From the NCBI GenBank assembly GCA_964440935.1, contig CAYTTY010000063.1:1-17714 (forward strand): DNA of 17,714 bases. Direction: 5' to 3'. This DNA comes from WJJR01 sp964440935 (GTDB lineage: Bacteria; Zixibacteria; MSB-5A5; WJJR01). The notes beneath the pieces were generated by a model. It was given only the letters and a program-made list of their open reading frames with translations. It was not told where the DNA came from and ran no database searches. Shown piece by piece: positions 5,563 through 14,271 of the stretch. Position numbers and translations under genes: made by a program. Position 1 is the first letter of the stretch, and every line of letters begins with the position of its first letter.

Positions 5563-5905
5563 CCCCCGTCCGAAAGTGCCTATAAGAGGCCGTCTACCCG
5601 CATAGTCGATCTTTTTGTATTCGCCGCGTCAACCGCCGAACGACAGGCTGAAGTCGCGACTATCCCGATTGAGTTTTGCCGGCGGCCCTCGGGCAATGCC
5701 ACCGACTAGCCTTCCTTGTCGACGATCAGCCGTCCGCCGAAGGCGGGCCGACGAACTGTCGGGCTTACTCTAACTTACGTTAGGCAGCCATCGCATACGA
5801 ATAGTCGTCTGCGTTTCTTTTGGTTCCCAACGGTTTAACGAGGTATGATGGGGACCTCGGCGGGCAAACCTCCCTTCAGCGACTCCGTCGAAGCCAGTCG
5901 CCCCC
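5540..5905 (-). ncRNA. ssrA: Transfer-messenger RNA (tmRNA)
   Basis: Reading the minus strand, the 5' end GGGGGCGACTGGCTTCGACG is the classic tmRNA start. The 3' end has a T-arm GGGGG-TTCGATT-CCCCC, an acceptor strand CGCCTCC, a discriminator A and an encoded CCA at 5542-5540. GGGGGCG pairs with CGCCTCC with one G-U. The length of 366 nt is typical of one-piece tmRNA. The internal reading frame (5812-5780) encodes the tag ADDYSYAMAA and ends in TAA. tmRNA, charged with alanine and bound to SmpB, rescues ribosomes stalled on broken mRNAs and marks their products for proteolysis. smpB is not in this window. The gene is 70 bp downstream of the methyltransferase stop, on the same strand. Confidence 0.97.
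5780..5812 (-). other. tmRNA tag-peptide reading frame (ADDYSYAMAA, stop TAA)
   Basis: From the resume codon GCA (5812-5810) the minus strand reads GCA GAC GAC TAT TCG then TAT GCG ATG GCT GCC and TAA (5782-5780). With the alanine supplied by the charged tmRNA the full tag is A-ADDYSYAMAA. The ending Ala-Ala is the degron recognised by ClpXP-type proteases; Met-Ala-Ala replaces the commoner Leu-Ala-Ala. Confidence 0.9.
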
Positions 5906-5975
5906 TATGATTCACGTACATCTCACTCTCACCAACAGAGACTACGCACCCATTTGTTCCCGGTTTGGCTATTCG

Positions 5976-6644
5976 CTAAGTGGTTGGGCCGGAAGCACAT
6001 TCCACCGAAACAAACAAGTCCCGCGCCAGCCGTTCAATCTGATAGTTGGCACCCATCGTTTTAAACAGAGCTGTGACCTCCGACTCCCGGTACATGTATA
6101 ACGGGCACCGGTTTCGATATCGCAGTCGTCGCTGCCGGGCCAGCAGCCCTTCGTATCGCGGCAGGCTGAAACAGGCCCGCACTCGCGTTGTCCGAATGGC
6201 TTTGACAATGAACGGTGCGGCGTCGGCTACGTAGTCCAAGACACCCATCACAATCGTGTAATCGAATGGTTGTTCAATTGTCAGGTCCTCGAATGAGGCC
6301 ACCTTAAACGTGCACTGGGATGCAACGCCTCGGGCATCGGCTCGCTCCCGTGCCAATTCGATCATCCGCGGCGCCGGATCAATCCCCAACACGCCCAACG
6401 CTCCCCTTTGGGCCATTCTGATCGCATACGTACCGGTTCCACACCCGATATCGAGAACCGATCGTCCGTTAAGTGGTTGGCACAGGTCCATCACACGTTC
6501 AAATCGCAAACGAATGCTGCGGCGAAAGATGGCATCGATGAACCGTGGGATCATCCCACGCTCCCCCGCCCCGATCAGTGGAAACCGCTCGGCTTCCCGG
6601 TTGAAATAGTCGGCAACGGTGGTCTGTCGGCGGTCTGGTATCAT
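5976..6644 (-). CDS. Class I SAM-dependent methyltransferase
   Basis: This 222-residue protein has motif I VLDIGCGTGTYA (63-74), the acidic end of strand 2 in LGIDP (Asp89), motif II-like DYTIVMGVLDYV (128-139) and a following FSLPRYEG segment. The N-terminal part (DYFNREAERF...RFERVMDLCQPLNGR) and overall size resemble UbiG/BchM-type small-molecule methyltransferases. The family assignment is firm, but the substrate cannot be told. The C-terminal region (LYMYRESEVTALFKTMGANYQIERLARD) matches the usual final helix and beta-hairpin of such enzymes. No good Shine-Dalgarno sequence precedes ATG 6644. The gene is transcribed away from the HDOD gene and towards ssrA. Confidence 0.85.
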   Translation of the reverse strand: MIPDRRQTTVADYFNREAERFPLIGAGERGMIPRFIDAIFRRSIRLRFERVMDLCQPLNGRSVLDIGCGTGTYAIRMAQRGALGVLGIDPAPRMIELARERADARGVASQCTFKVASFEDLTIEQPFDYTIVMGVLDYVADAAPFIVKAIRTTRVRACFSLPRYEGLLARQRRLRYRNRCPLYMYRESEVTALFKTMGANYQIERLARDLFVSVECASGPTT

Positions 6645-6755
6645 CTTACTAATCTAAGACTTCCAGCCGATTCCGGAATGGTGAAGATGCCTGAAGTCGG
6701 CTGTTTTTGGTGCCGATACTCCAAATAAGTCATTCACCTTACATTGAGGACGATT

Positions 6756-7646
6756 ATGACCACTCTCACTGCGCCGAACCCAACACTTTTGGATCGAATC
6801 GTCGAAACCATCGGAGAATTGCCGGCCTCTCCTACCGTTGTCTCTTCGGTCATGGGGCTGACCAACGACCTGAACACCGACATCAACCAAATATCCCGCG
6901 TCCTGTCGGCCGATCAGTCACTGGCGGCCAAGGTGCTCCGGTTGTCCAATTCACCGTTCTATGGACGCATGCGTGGTGTCGCCACTCTCGAAGAAGCGAT
7001 CATGATTTTGGGGTTCTTCACGATCCGGTCGCTGGTGGTGGCCTCATCGGCGTATTCGATGTTCAATCGCGGCGGCAATGGCGACATCGAATCCAGACTT
7101 TGGAATCACTCGCTCGCTGCAGCGATGGGTGCTCGCCTGGTCGCCAAGCGTGCCGGCAGCAAGCATATCGAAGAAGCGTTTCTCGCGGGCCTCCTCCATG
7201 ATATCGGCAGTCTGATCATGGTGAAGAAGATGCGCGAAGAGTATGATGCGGTATTGGCCGAAGCCAACGCGAACGGCAATGGGCTCGCTGACGTCGAGAG
7301 AGACAAACTGGGATTCTCCCACGAGGAACTCGGTTCACTGATTTTGGAGAAGTGGAATTTCCCGCCGATTCTCTCCCTGGCGGTTCACTATCACCATCGA
7401 CCGGAAGAGATCACCGGGATGGATCCCTCCGCCGTCGACGACGATACTGTATTGAACACTCACATTGTGAGTTTCGCCGACGCATTGGCCAAGTCGTTAG
7501 GACACGCTATCGTCGATGACCACGGTGTCGAACTTGCGCAACTGCAGTCGGCTCACACGCTGCATCTGTCTCCTGAGGCAATCGACGATGTCACCCAGGA
7601 ACTCGAAGAGAGTTTCGCCGAAGAACTGAAACTCTTCACCAGTTGA
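6756..7646 (+). CDS. HDOD-domain signalling protein
   Basis: The ATG at 6756 is preferred over an in-frame TTG at 6744 because GAGGA (6746-6750) precedes it. The 296-residue product is nearly all HDOD domain. It has ELPASPTVVSSVM (21-33), the regulatory helix block VLSADQSLAAKVLRLSNSPFYG (in two parts: VLSADQSLAAKVLR, LSNSPFYG; 49-70), LEEAIMILGFFTIRSLVV, WNHS (116-119), the His-Asp pair in LLHDIG (146-151), and FSHEELG with VHYHH later. HDOD proteins are HD-superfamily relatives that usually act as protein-interaction or nucleotide-signalling scaffolds rather than active phosphohydrolases. This one keeps several His/Asp positions, so activity cannot be ruled out. It has no receiver or EAL domain attached. 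It is divergent from the methyltransferase, with a 111-bp gap between them. Confidence 0.9.
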   Translation: MTTLTAPNPTLLDRIVETIGELPASPTVVSSVMGLTNDLNTDINQISRVLSADQSLAAKVLRLSNSPFYGRMRGVATLEEAIMILGFFTIRSLVVASSAYSMFNRGGNGDIESRLWNHSLAAAMGARLVAKRAGSKHIEEAFLAGLLHDIGSLIMVKKMREEYDAVLAEANANGNGLADVERDKLGFSHEELGSLILEKWNFPPILSLAVHYHHRPEEITGMDPSAVDDDTVLNTHIVSFADALAKSLGHAIVDDHGVELAQLQSAHTLHLSPEAIDDVTQELEESFAEELKLFTS

Positions 7647-7666
7647 TATCGCCGAAGTCAATCCAC

Positions 7667-9451
7667 TCACTGTGTGGCCCGCTGGGTATCGATCCAGCGG
7701 GTCATTCTCTCTTCAAGGAGATCGAGCGGGAGCGCTCCCTCGGCAAGCAGAGCATCGTGAAACGCACGCAGATCGAAATCGTCGCCCAGAGTCGTTTCTG
7801 CCTTCTCACGCAATTCGCTGATCTTTAATTGTCCGATCTTATAGGCCAATGCCTGTCCCGGCCAGGCAATATAGCGGTCGACTTCCGATTGAATATTCAA
7901 GTCGGAGAGAGCGGTGTTTTCCTGGAAAAACTCGATCGCCTCGTCGCGCGTCCAACCGAAGTAATGGATGCCGGGATCGACAATCAGACGGGTACAGCGC
8001 CAGGCGTCGAAGGTCAGCCGGCCAAACTCGGAGTATGGATCATCGTAGAAGCCAACTTCCTTGGGCAGTGCTTCGGAATACAATGCCCACCCTTCAACAA
8101 ACGCCGTGTAGCCGCCGTGCTGGCGAAACATCGGCAGGCTGTCCAACTCCTGCTGGATCGCGATTTGCAGGTGATGCCCCGGGACGGCTTCATGATAGGC
8201 GAGCGCCTCCATCGTGTACTTCGGACGCATCTCCGGTTTGTAGGTGTTGATATAAAAGTAACCGGGACGTGACCGATCTTCCGGCGCCGGGTAGTAGTAA
8301 GCATCGGGCGCGGACTCGGCGCGGTACGGTTCCATCTCGCGAAAACCGTACGATGCCTCGGGTAGGTGGCCGAACAACTCCGGCATTTTCTCGTCCATCT
8401 TAGCGAGAATGGCTTTGAATCCCTCAACGAGTGAATCAGGATCGGAATAGTAGAATCGCGGATCGTTGCGCAACGAGTCGGCAAACTCGGGAATGGTTCC
8501 TTCAAAGCCGACCTGATCCATGACCGCCCGCATCTGTTCGTGCACCCGTGCCAATTCGCGTTTGCCGATGTCGGTAATCTCTTCGGGTGTCAGGTCGGTG
8601 GTCGTGTAGTGTCGTGCTTCGGTGCGGTAGCGCTCTTTACCGTTTGGCAGCGCATGCAACCCAACCGCGGTGCGACACTCCGGCAGATAGTCCTGCTCCA
8701 TGTAGGCAGCAATGCGTTTGTACGCCGGGACGACATGATCGCGAATGGCCGCCAGCAGTTCCGTGCGTAGTGCCTCCTGCCTCGCCTGAGGGATCGAATC
8801 ACCGAATTTATCGACGGCTGACGCTAACAGATGGTTCTCCACGGAATCAACCACCTGCGATTGGAATTGCGGTAGCGCTTTTTCAACACTTACGTGCGCC
8901 GGAACCAACTTCTCCTTCACCCCGGTCTGCATATTGCTGATCGTCTGATTGACCAGACGGGGAAACGCTCTCAGTCGTGCGATGAAATCCTCACAGCCCG
9001 TCTCCGTGTCGAACGGGTGCACGTTGAGCAACTCCGGCAAAACCATCTGCGGTCCGCTTTGCTGTGAGACCGGCATCAGGTAATCGCGCAGCCCCAGTTG
9101 CTCCAGGTCGTCCTTCAGTTCGCGTTCAAACAGCTCGGCATTGAGTTCATCCTCCGGTGACAGTGTGGCATCACCGGTGATCAGTTGAAGACGGTCGAGG
9201 AACGCCCGAAAGGTCGCCTCATCTCTCTTGTAAGCGTCGATCGAGACGTCGTGGAGCTTATCATCGAAGCGATGATCGCCGTTGTACGTGGCCGACGTCG
9301 GCCAGCGCTCCATGCGGTAGTTCCAATGATCGGCAAACAGTTGCGAGAGGCTCTCGTTGGCGGCCATGGTGGTAGCTCCCATTAGATTCAGAATTAGACA
9401 AAGCAGAATTGCCAACCCTACACTCGTCTGTGGTGATTTGTCAGTTGTCAT
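7667..9451 (-). CDS. DUF885-family secreted zinc metallopeptidase
   Basis: From ATG 9451 the protein has 594 residues. This start gives a standard signal peptide (KSPQTS, then LAILLCLILNLMGATTMA before AANES). A start 14 codons upstream (9493) would bury it. The hallmark is YHEAVPGHHLQ, with His420, Glu421 and His426 as candidate zinc ligands/catalyst, followed by FVEGWALYSEALPKEVG. Both are typical of DUF885, a group related to M32/M3-like gluzincin carboxypeptidases. Length and N-terminal helical region fit the family. It is probably a periplasmic or secreted peptidase; the substrate is unknown. It is the last gene of a minus-strand run with the Pr6Pr-like protein and amrS, and converges with the HDOD gene, with only 20 bp between their ends. 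Confidence 0.92.
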   Translation of the reverse strand: MTTDKSPQTSVGLAILLCLILNLMGATTMAANESLSQLFADHWNYRMERWPTSATYNGDHRFDDKLHDVSIDAYKRDEATFRAFLDRLQLITGDATLSPEDELNAELFERELKDDLEQLGLRDYLMPVSQQSGPQMVLPELLNVHPFDTETGCEDFIARLRAFPRLVNQTISNMQTGVKEKLVPAHVSVEKALPQFQSQVVDSVENHLLASAVDKFGDSIPQARQEALRTELLAAIRDHVVPAYKRIAAYMEQDYLPECRTAVGLHALPNGKERYRTEARHYTTTDLTPEEITDIGKRELARVHEQMRAVMDQVGFEGTIPEFADSLRNDPRFYYSDPDSLVEGFKAILAKMDEKMPELFGHLPEASYGFREMEPYRAESAPDAYYYPAPEDRSRPGYFYINTYKPEMRPKYTMEALAYHEAVPGHHLQIAIQQELDSLPMFRQHGGYTAFVEGWALYSEALPKEVGFYDDPYSEFGRLTFDAWRCTRLIVDPGIHYFGWTRDEAIEFFQENTALSDLNIQSEVDRYIAWPGQALAYKIGQLKISELREKAETTLGDDFDLRAFHDALLAEGALPLDLLEERMTRWIDTQRATQ

Positions 9452-9545
9452 CAGATAGATCCGTCTCGCTACAGTGAATATCAATGCCCACATGTTAGGG
9501 CTGTCAACAATAATAAGATACGCAGATCGCCTGACGAAGGATCAA

Positions 9546-10184
9546 TTACGATTCTGTTTTAAAACCCTTCGACGGGGCCCAACGGCCCGTGGCAACCAAC
9601 AACAGCCCGATCGCAACAAAAACAGCAAGCAAGAGCATGGCATTCAACATGACCCGTGCATAACCAAGTGCATCCACGTCTACAAACGGATAGGGGTATT
9701 CACCCGTCATTGCGCCGCGGATGAGAATGACAATGAAGTACCCCACGGCACCGATTGGCCAGATGACGGCGTGACGTGGCCGCAACTTCCTCTTAGGTGC
9801 GTACATGTACCAGAAACCAAGATAGGTGGCGGGGACAATGGCGTGCAAAAATCCACTCACCACGCGTTCGAATCCCTGTGGATTCTCCACATGGGCAAGT
9901 AGAAGATTGTAGACGCCGACGGTAATGATGATGTAGACAGCCGCACAGCCCGCTACTGTGGGACTCGTGAAGAAACGCCGGATGGCACTCTTCGAATCGA
10001 CGAGTGATGCCAGCATGACAATGCCAACGAAAAAATTGGAGAGCGTGGTAAATGCGGTAATGAATTTGAGGGGTCCGAAGAACACCCCTTTGCCGTGCCC
10101 AACCGACCACTCAATATCCAGAAGCAAACGTGCCGCCAGCACCACAGCGGTTAAAATGACAGCGGCCAACGTGTACTTCCGCAT
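9546..10184 (-). CDS. Pr6Pr-type six-helix membrane protein
   Basis: The 212-residue protein has about six hydrophobic segments (near 5-22, 42-62, 77-97, 108-128, 140-160 and 178-203). Family-type signatures are FTTLSNFFVGIVML, YIIITVGVYNLLL, GFLHAIVPATYLGFW and RGAMTGEYPYPFVDVDALGY followed by RVMLN. These match the bacterial Pr6Pr membrane proteins, relatives of the eukaryotic AIG1/FAR-17a group. The eukaryotic relatives include fatty-acid-ester hydrolases with conserved Thr and His, but bacterial activity is not established. It lies 73 bp downstream of amrS and about 94 bp upstream of the DUF885 start, all on the minus strand, so an operon is possible but gene spacing is loose. Confidence 0.85.
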   Translation of the reverse strand: MRKYTLAAVILTAVVLAARLLLDIEWSVGHGKGVFFGPLKFITAFTTLSNFFVGIVMLASLVDSKSAIRRFFTSPTVAGCAAVYIIITVGVYNLLLAHVENPQGFERVVSGFLHAIVPATYLGFWYMYAPKRKLRPRHAVIWPIGAVGYFIVILIRGAMTGEYPYPFVDVDALGYARVMLNAMLLLAVFVAIGLLLVATGRWAPSKGFKTES

Positions 10185-10257
10185 GTTTGGTTTCGGGTAT
10201 TCTCTAGTCAGTCACCGTTGAATCGGGACCGAGTGGACTGTGATTCGGGTACTCTTT

Positions 10258-11391
10258 CTACCGGAAGTTGCTCAACCGCACCGGCTGGCGCTTCGCGCCC
10301 CAACGTCCGGGCTCCGCATCGAACACTCCGGCGCACGGTATGCCACACTGGTCGCATTTGCCGTCGGACGTCAGTCCCCAGTGAGTCAGCGTATACCAAT
10401 CCCGCCCGATCAGTTTGGCACCGCAATTGTGGCAGTACGTGCTGCCGCCGTCTTCATCGTGGACATTACCGGTGTACACGTAGCGCAAGCCATGATTTAC
10501 GGCGATGTGCCGAGCGCGGGTGAGTGTCGACGGTGGCGTGGGTGGAACATCCATCATCTTGAAATCCGGATGAAACGCAGTGAAATGCAATGGTACGTCA
10601 AGGCCGAGTTCGGTGGCGATCCACTCACTCATCCGGTTGAGCTCATCGTCGCTGTCGTTGTGGCCCGGGATCAGCAGATCGGTCAACTCGAACCAGACGT
10701 TCGTTTCATGCTTAAGGTATTTCAACGTATCCAGAACCGGCTGAAGGTGCCCGCCCGCGATGCTGCTGTAGAATTCTTCGGTAAATGCCTTCAAATCGAC
10801 ATTGGCGGCATCCATGTGATCGAAGAATTCGCCGCGCGCATCTTCCGTGATATACCCCGCGGTCACGGCCACGGTCTTAATGCCACGCTCACGACAGGCT
10901 TTGGCCACATCCACCGCATATTCGAGGAAGATCACCGGATCATTGTAGGTGAAGGCCACACTGCGGCAGCCGAGGCGGTCGGCCGCGTTGGCGATGGTCT
11001 CGGGAGACGCTTGGTCTGCCAATGTGTCGATTTCGCGGGACTTACTGATGTCCCAGTTTTGACAGAACTTACACGTCAGGTTGCACCCCGCGGTCCCAAA
11101 CGACAGAATCGGCGTGCCCGGCAGATAGTGGTTGAGCGGTTTCTTCTCGATCGGGTCGACACAGAAGCCACTCGAACGTCCGTAAGTGGTTAGAACGACT
11201 TGATCCTCCACACGAGCACGAACAAAACACAGCCCCCGCTGCCCTTCACGCAGTTGACAGAATCGTGGACAAACGTTGCACTGAATGCGCCCGTCGTCGA
11301 GCCAGTGCCAGTAGCGGCCGGAGACGACGTCCGGTTGTGACAGCTTGATCTGTTCCATCTGACAAAATACGGAAAATGAAGAGCGATCCAT
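10258..11391 (-). CDS. amrS: AmmeMemoRadiSam-system radical SAM enzyme AmrS
   Basis: This 377-residue protein has an N-terminal cysteine cluster typical of the family (CNVCPRFC at 38-45 plus Cys55). The radical SAM motif is CNLTCKFCQNW (Cys103, 107, 110), which binds the 4Fe-4S cluster that cleaves S-adenosylmethionine. Further family blocks are SVAFTYNDPVIFLEY, FTEEFY, FELTDLLIPGHND, LHFTAFHPDFKM and YVYTGNVHD. C-terminal CHNC and CDQC pairs look like a metal-binding ribbon. AmrS proteins usually occur with AMMECR1 (amrA) and Memo (amrB) homologues; neither is in this window. The enzyme's substrate is unknown. ATG 11391 is used, although an alternative ATG at 11358 is equally possible since neither has a clear ribosome site. 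Confidence 0.92.
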   Translation of the reverse strand: MDRSSFSVFCQMEQIKLSQPDVVSGRYWHWLDDGRIQCNVCPRFCQLREGQRGLCFVRARVEDQVVLTTYGRSSGFCVDPIEKKPLNHYLPGTPILSFGTAGCNLTCKFCQNWDISKSREIDTLADQASPETIANAADRLGCRSVAFTYNDPVIFLEYAVDVAKACRERGIKTVAVTAGYITEDARGEFFDHMDAANVDLKAFTEEFYSSIAGGHLQPVLDTLKYLKHETNVWFELTDLLIPGHNDSDDELNRMSEWIATELGLDVPLHFTAFHPDFKMMDVPPTPPSTLTRARHIAVNHGLRYVYTGNVHDEDGGSTYCHNCGAKLIGRDWYTLTHWGLTSDGKCDQCGIPCAGVFDAEPGRWGAKRQPVRLSNFR

Positions 11392-11624
11392 TGATTTCTA
11401 AATTGCCGGACGTCCGCCAAGGGTTGCGCAACTGCCCCACATAATTTGTGACAAGTTAAGTGAAACGATTCTCAATCTCCCCAATTTTCATCCCGTATAT
11501 TGTTGACGGAAACGGGGCAAAGTCGGTTGACAATGAGGCGGCCGCTGCTTAGCTAAACCCGTTCCCAGGGCGCTACATAAAGACAGCGCCGGACACGCAC
11601 ATCCGCCGAGCGGAGACTGACAAC
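11392..11624 (+). promoter_or_regulatory. Divergent control region between amrS and the cytochrome c-b fusion gene
   Basis: The region contains a perfect -35 hexamer TTGACA (11527-11532) with a weak TAGCTA 17 bases on, and a TATATT at 11496-11501 as another possible -10. A 6-bp hairpin, GGCGCT/AGCGCC (11569-11590), lies in the presumed 5' leader, and GGAG (11612-11615) is nine bases before the ATG. I cannot assign a transcription-factor site. Confidence 0.3.
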
Positions 11625-13706
11625 ATGACAACCTTAGGAAATCTTTCCCAAAGTCACCGAGGGTGTCGGTCTCTGCTTGTGACCTTCACGCTCCTGGCGG
11701 CGTTCTTCCTGCTGTTTGCCGGTCCAGACGTGGCGACGGCTGACCCGGAAGATTGCTGGATGTGCCATATGGATCCGGACATGTTCGATGACTCCTCGTT
11801 AGTCGTCGACGAGCACTCATTGGAAGGGTCGGTCCACGAGGGCTTTGACTGTGTGATGTGCCACACGTCGCTGGCCGACTTTGACGATTATCCCCACGAT
11901 GAAGACTTACCGCCGGCCGATTGCAGCATGTGCCACGATGATGCCGTCGACGAATTCGAATCGAGCTGGCATGGACAATACGCGGCCGCCCATCCGGAGA
12001 ATGAACTCTCGCCAACTTGCGGCTCGTGCCACGGATCGCACAACATACTTTCCAGCAGCGATTCGGCCTCGACCACACACCCGTTGAACCTGGCATCTAC
12101 CTGTGCTTCTTGTCACACGGAAATTGCCATGGGGCGTACGAGCGGGCTCCGACGCGTCGATGCGTACGCGCGTTATGAGGGTGGCGTGCACGCAGACCGG
12201 TTGAAAGAGGGTATCCTGGATGCCGCAACATGCAATGACTGCCACGGCTACCACGAACTCCGGAAAGCCAGTGATCCGGAGTCCATGGTGTATAAGTACA
12301 ACATTCCGCAAACATGCGGTGAGTGCCATACCGAGGTGTACAGCCAGTACGAGCGCGGCATTCACGGACAGGCACTTGACGCTGGTGTCACTGATGCGCC
12401 GAATTGCAGCGACTGTCACGGGGAGCACGGGATCCTCGCGGTCAGTGATCCGGAGTCACCGGTCTCGGCGGCTCATCAGGCCGACCGCGTTTGCGCCGGT
12501 TGCCACAATGACCCGCAGTTGGTCGCCAAGTACGGCCTCCAGAGTGGTCAGATTTCCAGCTACCAGGACTCGTACCATGGTCTGGCGGCGCGGCGCGGTG
12601 CACCCAATGCGGCCAGTTGCGCCAGTTGCCATGAGGCGCATGACATTCTCCCCGCCAGCGATCCCGCCAGTTCGATCGCTCCGGGAAACATCGTCGCCAC
12701 TTGTCAACAGTGTCACCCCAACGCGAACATGGAATTCGCCACGTCGTACTCCCACGAAGCACTGCTGGGCGAAAGGCACACCCTGAAGGGCATCATCGAG
12801 ATGATCTACATCCCGTTGATCATACTGATCATCGGCGGCATGGGTGTCCACAATGGACTCATCATGGTGCATTACATCAAGAAACGTCGTGCCCAGATGG
12901 GTCAGGAAACGACCTACGAGCGCTTCACGCCAATCATGGTCTGGCAACACGGTCTGTTTGCCATCTCGTTCATTGTGCTCGCGATTACCGGATTCGCATT
13001 GAAGTTTCCCGATGCCTGGTGGGCCCAACCACTGAGCTGGTTCGGCATGTCCGAATACATCCGCAGCATCATCCACCGTGTGGCTGGTGTGGTGATGATT
13101 GCCGTATCGATCCACCATGTCTATTATGTGCTGGCATCCCGCCGCGGGTGCACGGAGTTCTATCACATTATTCCCCGACTGTCGGACGTTCGAGAAGCGG
13201 CCCAGAACATTAAGTACTACCTCGGAGGTTCTCGCGTCAAACCGGACTTCGACCGCTATGATTACACCGAAAAGGCGGAATACTGGGCGCTGGCCTGGGG
13301 AACCGCCGTGATGGTTGTCACCGGGTTTGTGCTCTGGTTTCCGGAAACATTCACGCAGTTTCTCCCTGGTTGGATCGTGATTGTCTCGGAGACGATCCAC
13401 TACTACGAAGCGTGGCTGGCAACGCTGGCCATCGTGGTCTGGCACTTCTTCTTTGTGATTTTCCATCCCGAAGAATACCCGATGAGCACCACGTGGATGC
13501 ACGGTCGCATGTCGGAACACCACATGAAAGAAAAACACCCCCGGTGGTATCGCCGGATGATCGGCGAAGACGCGCGGCAGAAAGCCACTGTTGAGCAACA
13601 GACAGACGATTCCGAATCAACTACCGATGATGGTTCAGACGAGTCGGACTCCGGTTCCGAAACCGAAGACGGTTCGACCGGCGCCGACGAGGAACCACGT
13701 AAGTAA
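11625..13706 (+). CDS. Undecahaem cytochrome c fused to cytochrome b membrane domain (CbcL-like quinol oxidoreductase)
   Basis: This 693-residue protein has a signal peptide (about 1-39). Eleven CXXCH haem c motifs follow, at residues 44, 76, 100, 132, 160, 203, 231, 261, 290, 332 and 360. Beyond residue 385 there are about five membrane helices with histidines suited to b haems (VWQHG, IIHRVAG, IHHVYY, ETIHYY, WHFFFVIFH), then a basic loop and a strongly acidic Asp/Ser/Glu tail (655-693). In Geobacter, CbcL has the same order: periplasmic multihaem part, then a HydC/FdnI-like diheme b part that oxidises menaquinol for low-potential extracellular electron transfer. The role here is inferred from that. 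Start ATG 11625 has GGAG nine bases upstream. It converges on an ImcH-like gene. Confidence 0.88.
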   Translation: MTTLGNLSQSHRGCRSLLVTFTLLAAFFLLFAGPDVATADPEDCWMCHMDPDMFDDSSLVVDEHSLEGSVHEGFDCVMCHTSLADFDDYPHDEDLPPADCSMCHDDAVDEFESSWHGQYAAAHPENELSPTCGSCHGSHNILSSSDSASTTHPLNLASTCASCHTEIAMGRTSGLRRVDAYARYEGGVHADRLKEGILDAATCNDCHGYHELRKASDPESMVYKYNIPQTCGECHTEVYSQYERGIHGQALDAGVTDAPNCSDCHGEHGILAVSDPESPVSAAHQADRVCAGCHNDPQLVAKYGLQSGQISSYQDSYHGLAARRGAPNAASCASCHEAHDILPASDPASSIAPGNIVATCQQCHPNANMEFATSYSHEALLGERHTLKGIIEMIYIPLIILIIGGMGVHNGLIMVHYIKKRRAQMGQETTYERFTPIMVWQHGLFAISFIVLAITGFALKFPDAWWAQPLSWFGMSEYIRSIIHRVAGVVMIAVSIHHVYYVLASRRGCTEFYHIIPRLSDVREAAQNIKYYLGGSRVKPDFDRYDYTEKAEYWALAWGTAVMVVTGFVLWFPETFTQFLPGWIVIVSETIHYYEAWLATLAIVVWHFFFVIFHPEEYPMSTTWMHGRMSEHHMKEKHPRWYRRMIGEDARQKATVEQQTDDSESTTDDGSDESDSGSETEDGSTGADEEPRK

Positions 13707-13746
13707 TCGTTCAGTTTTCCTGCGCCGACTGTCCGGTGTGTGGTGA

Positions 13747-13761
13747 ACCGCCTCTTGCGGT
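13747..13761 (+). terminator. Possible weak terminator hairpin after the c-b fusion gene
   Basis: ACCGC-ctctt-GCGGT is followed by GGGTTTATA. The stem is only 5 bp, so this is a weak candidate. It lies 40 bases after the stop and directly in front of the repeat mosaic. Confidence 0.3.
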
Positions 13762-13885
13762 GGGTTTATAGCGATTGTCAGAACTCTTGTCCGATAGCCC
13801 CAGCACCACCAGTGCATCAACTCTCCCGTCACACTCGACCGCGAATGGAATGCCCGGCAATCGGATACGCAATCCGAAAAGCATA

Positions 13886-14101
13886 TAGAGCGGTTGTCAT
13901 TATAAATTTTCGATTGAGGAGAAGCGAGGCACCGCGTGTATCGTGATAGCATCTGGGTGCCACGGGCCTTGAGACCCGTGGACGGGGGATTGTGCAGACG
14001 CGGACGCACGGGCCTGATGGTTCGATCCGCCACGGCGGACTCACCACAAGAGGTCCGTGGCACCCTGATCCAAATGGAAAGGATTTATGACAATTGCTCT
14101 A
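13886..14101. repeat. Inner inverted-repeat element with a different core
   Basis: The ends read TAGAGCGGTTGTCAT (left) and, reverse-complemented, TAGAGCAATTGTCATAA (right). The right ~60 bases, inverted, closely match the left end of element R1 at 4826 (CAATTGTCATAAATCC, TTTCC, TTTGGATC, GCCACGGACCT). The core carries GTGCCACGGGCCT and its inverse AGGTCCGTGGCACC but lacks the 27-bp-arm hairpin of R1, so cores vary while ends are conserved. Confidence 0.7.
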
Positions 14102-14102
14102 A

Positions 14103-14271
14103 TGTCGTGTCCCGGAAATAGCTTAAAGAAGTCGCTTCCACGCCGCGTGCCGTCATGCGCCCTCGCATGACGGCTATCTTCTTTCCGGACAAGGCGTCAC
14201 CCGAGGGCGGGTGACGCCACGGGGTACAATTTCGTATAGAAACTGATGAACCGTATTTCTGGGACACGACA
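14103..14271. mobile_element. 169-bp MITE with 18-bp terminal inverted repeats and CTAA target duplication
   Basis: The left end TGTCGTGTCCCGGAAATA (14103-14120) and right end TATTTCTGGGACACGACA (14254-14271) are inverted repeats with one mismatch. CTAA flanks both sides (14099-14102 and 14272-14275). It sits at the very end of the inner element, whose terminal CTCTA supplied part of the target. Internal hairpins include GCCGTCATGC/GCATGACGGC and GGCGTCACCC/GGGTGACGCC. It is too short to code for a transposase. A 4-bp YTAR duplication is what IS5-group transposases make, so an IS5-type enzyme may have moved it (inference). Confidence 0.8.

Noticed and set aside
10240..11193. Plus-strand frame of 317 codons across amrS
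   Set aside because: It is antisense to clear radical SAM motifs and has no recognisable domain.
12456..13598. Long antisense frame (380 codons) opposite the c-b fusion gene
   Set aside because: It is a shadow of the real gene. The sense strand has eleven haem motifs and membrane helices, while the antisense product shows no family pattern.
13635..14063. 142-codon minus-strand frame between the cytochrome genes
   Set aside because: It spans the end of the fusion gene and several repeat ends, its composition is low quality, and it has no start signal.
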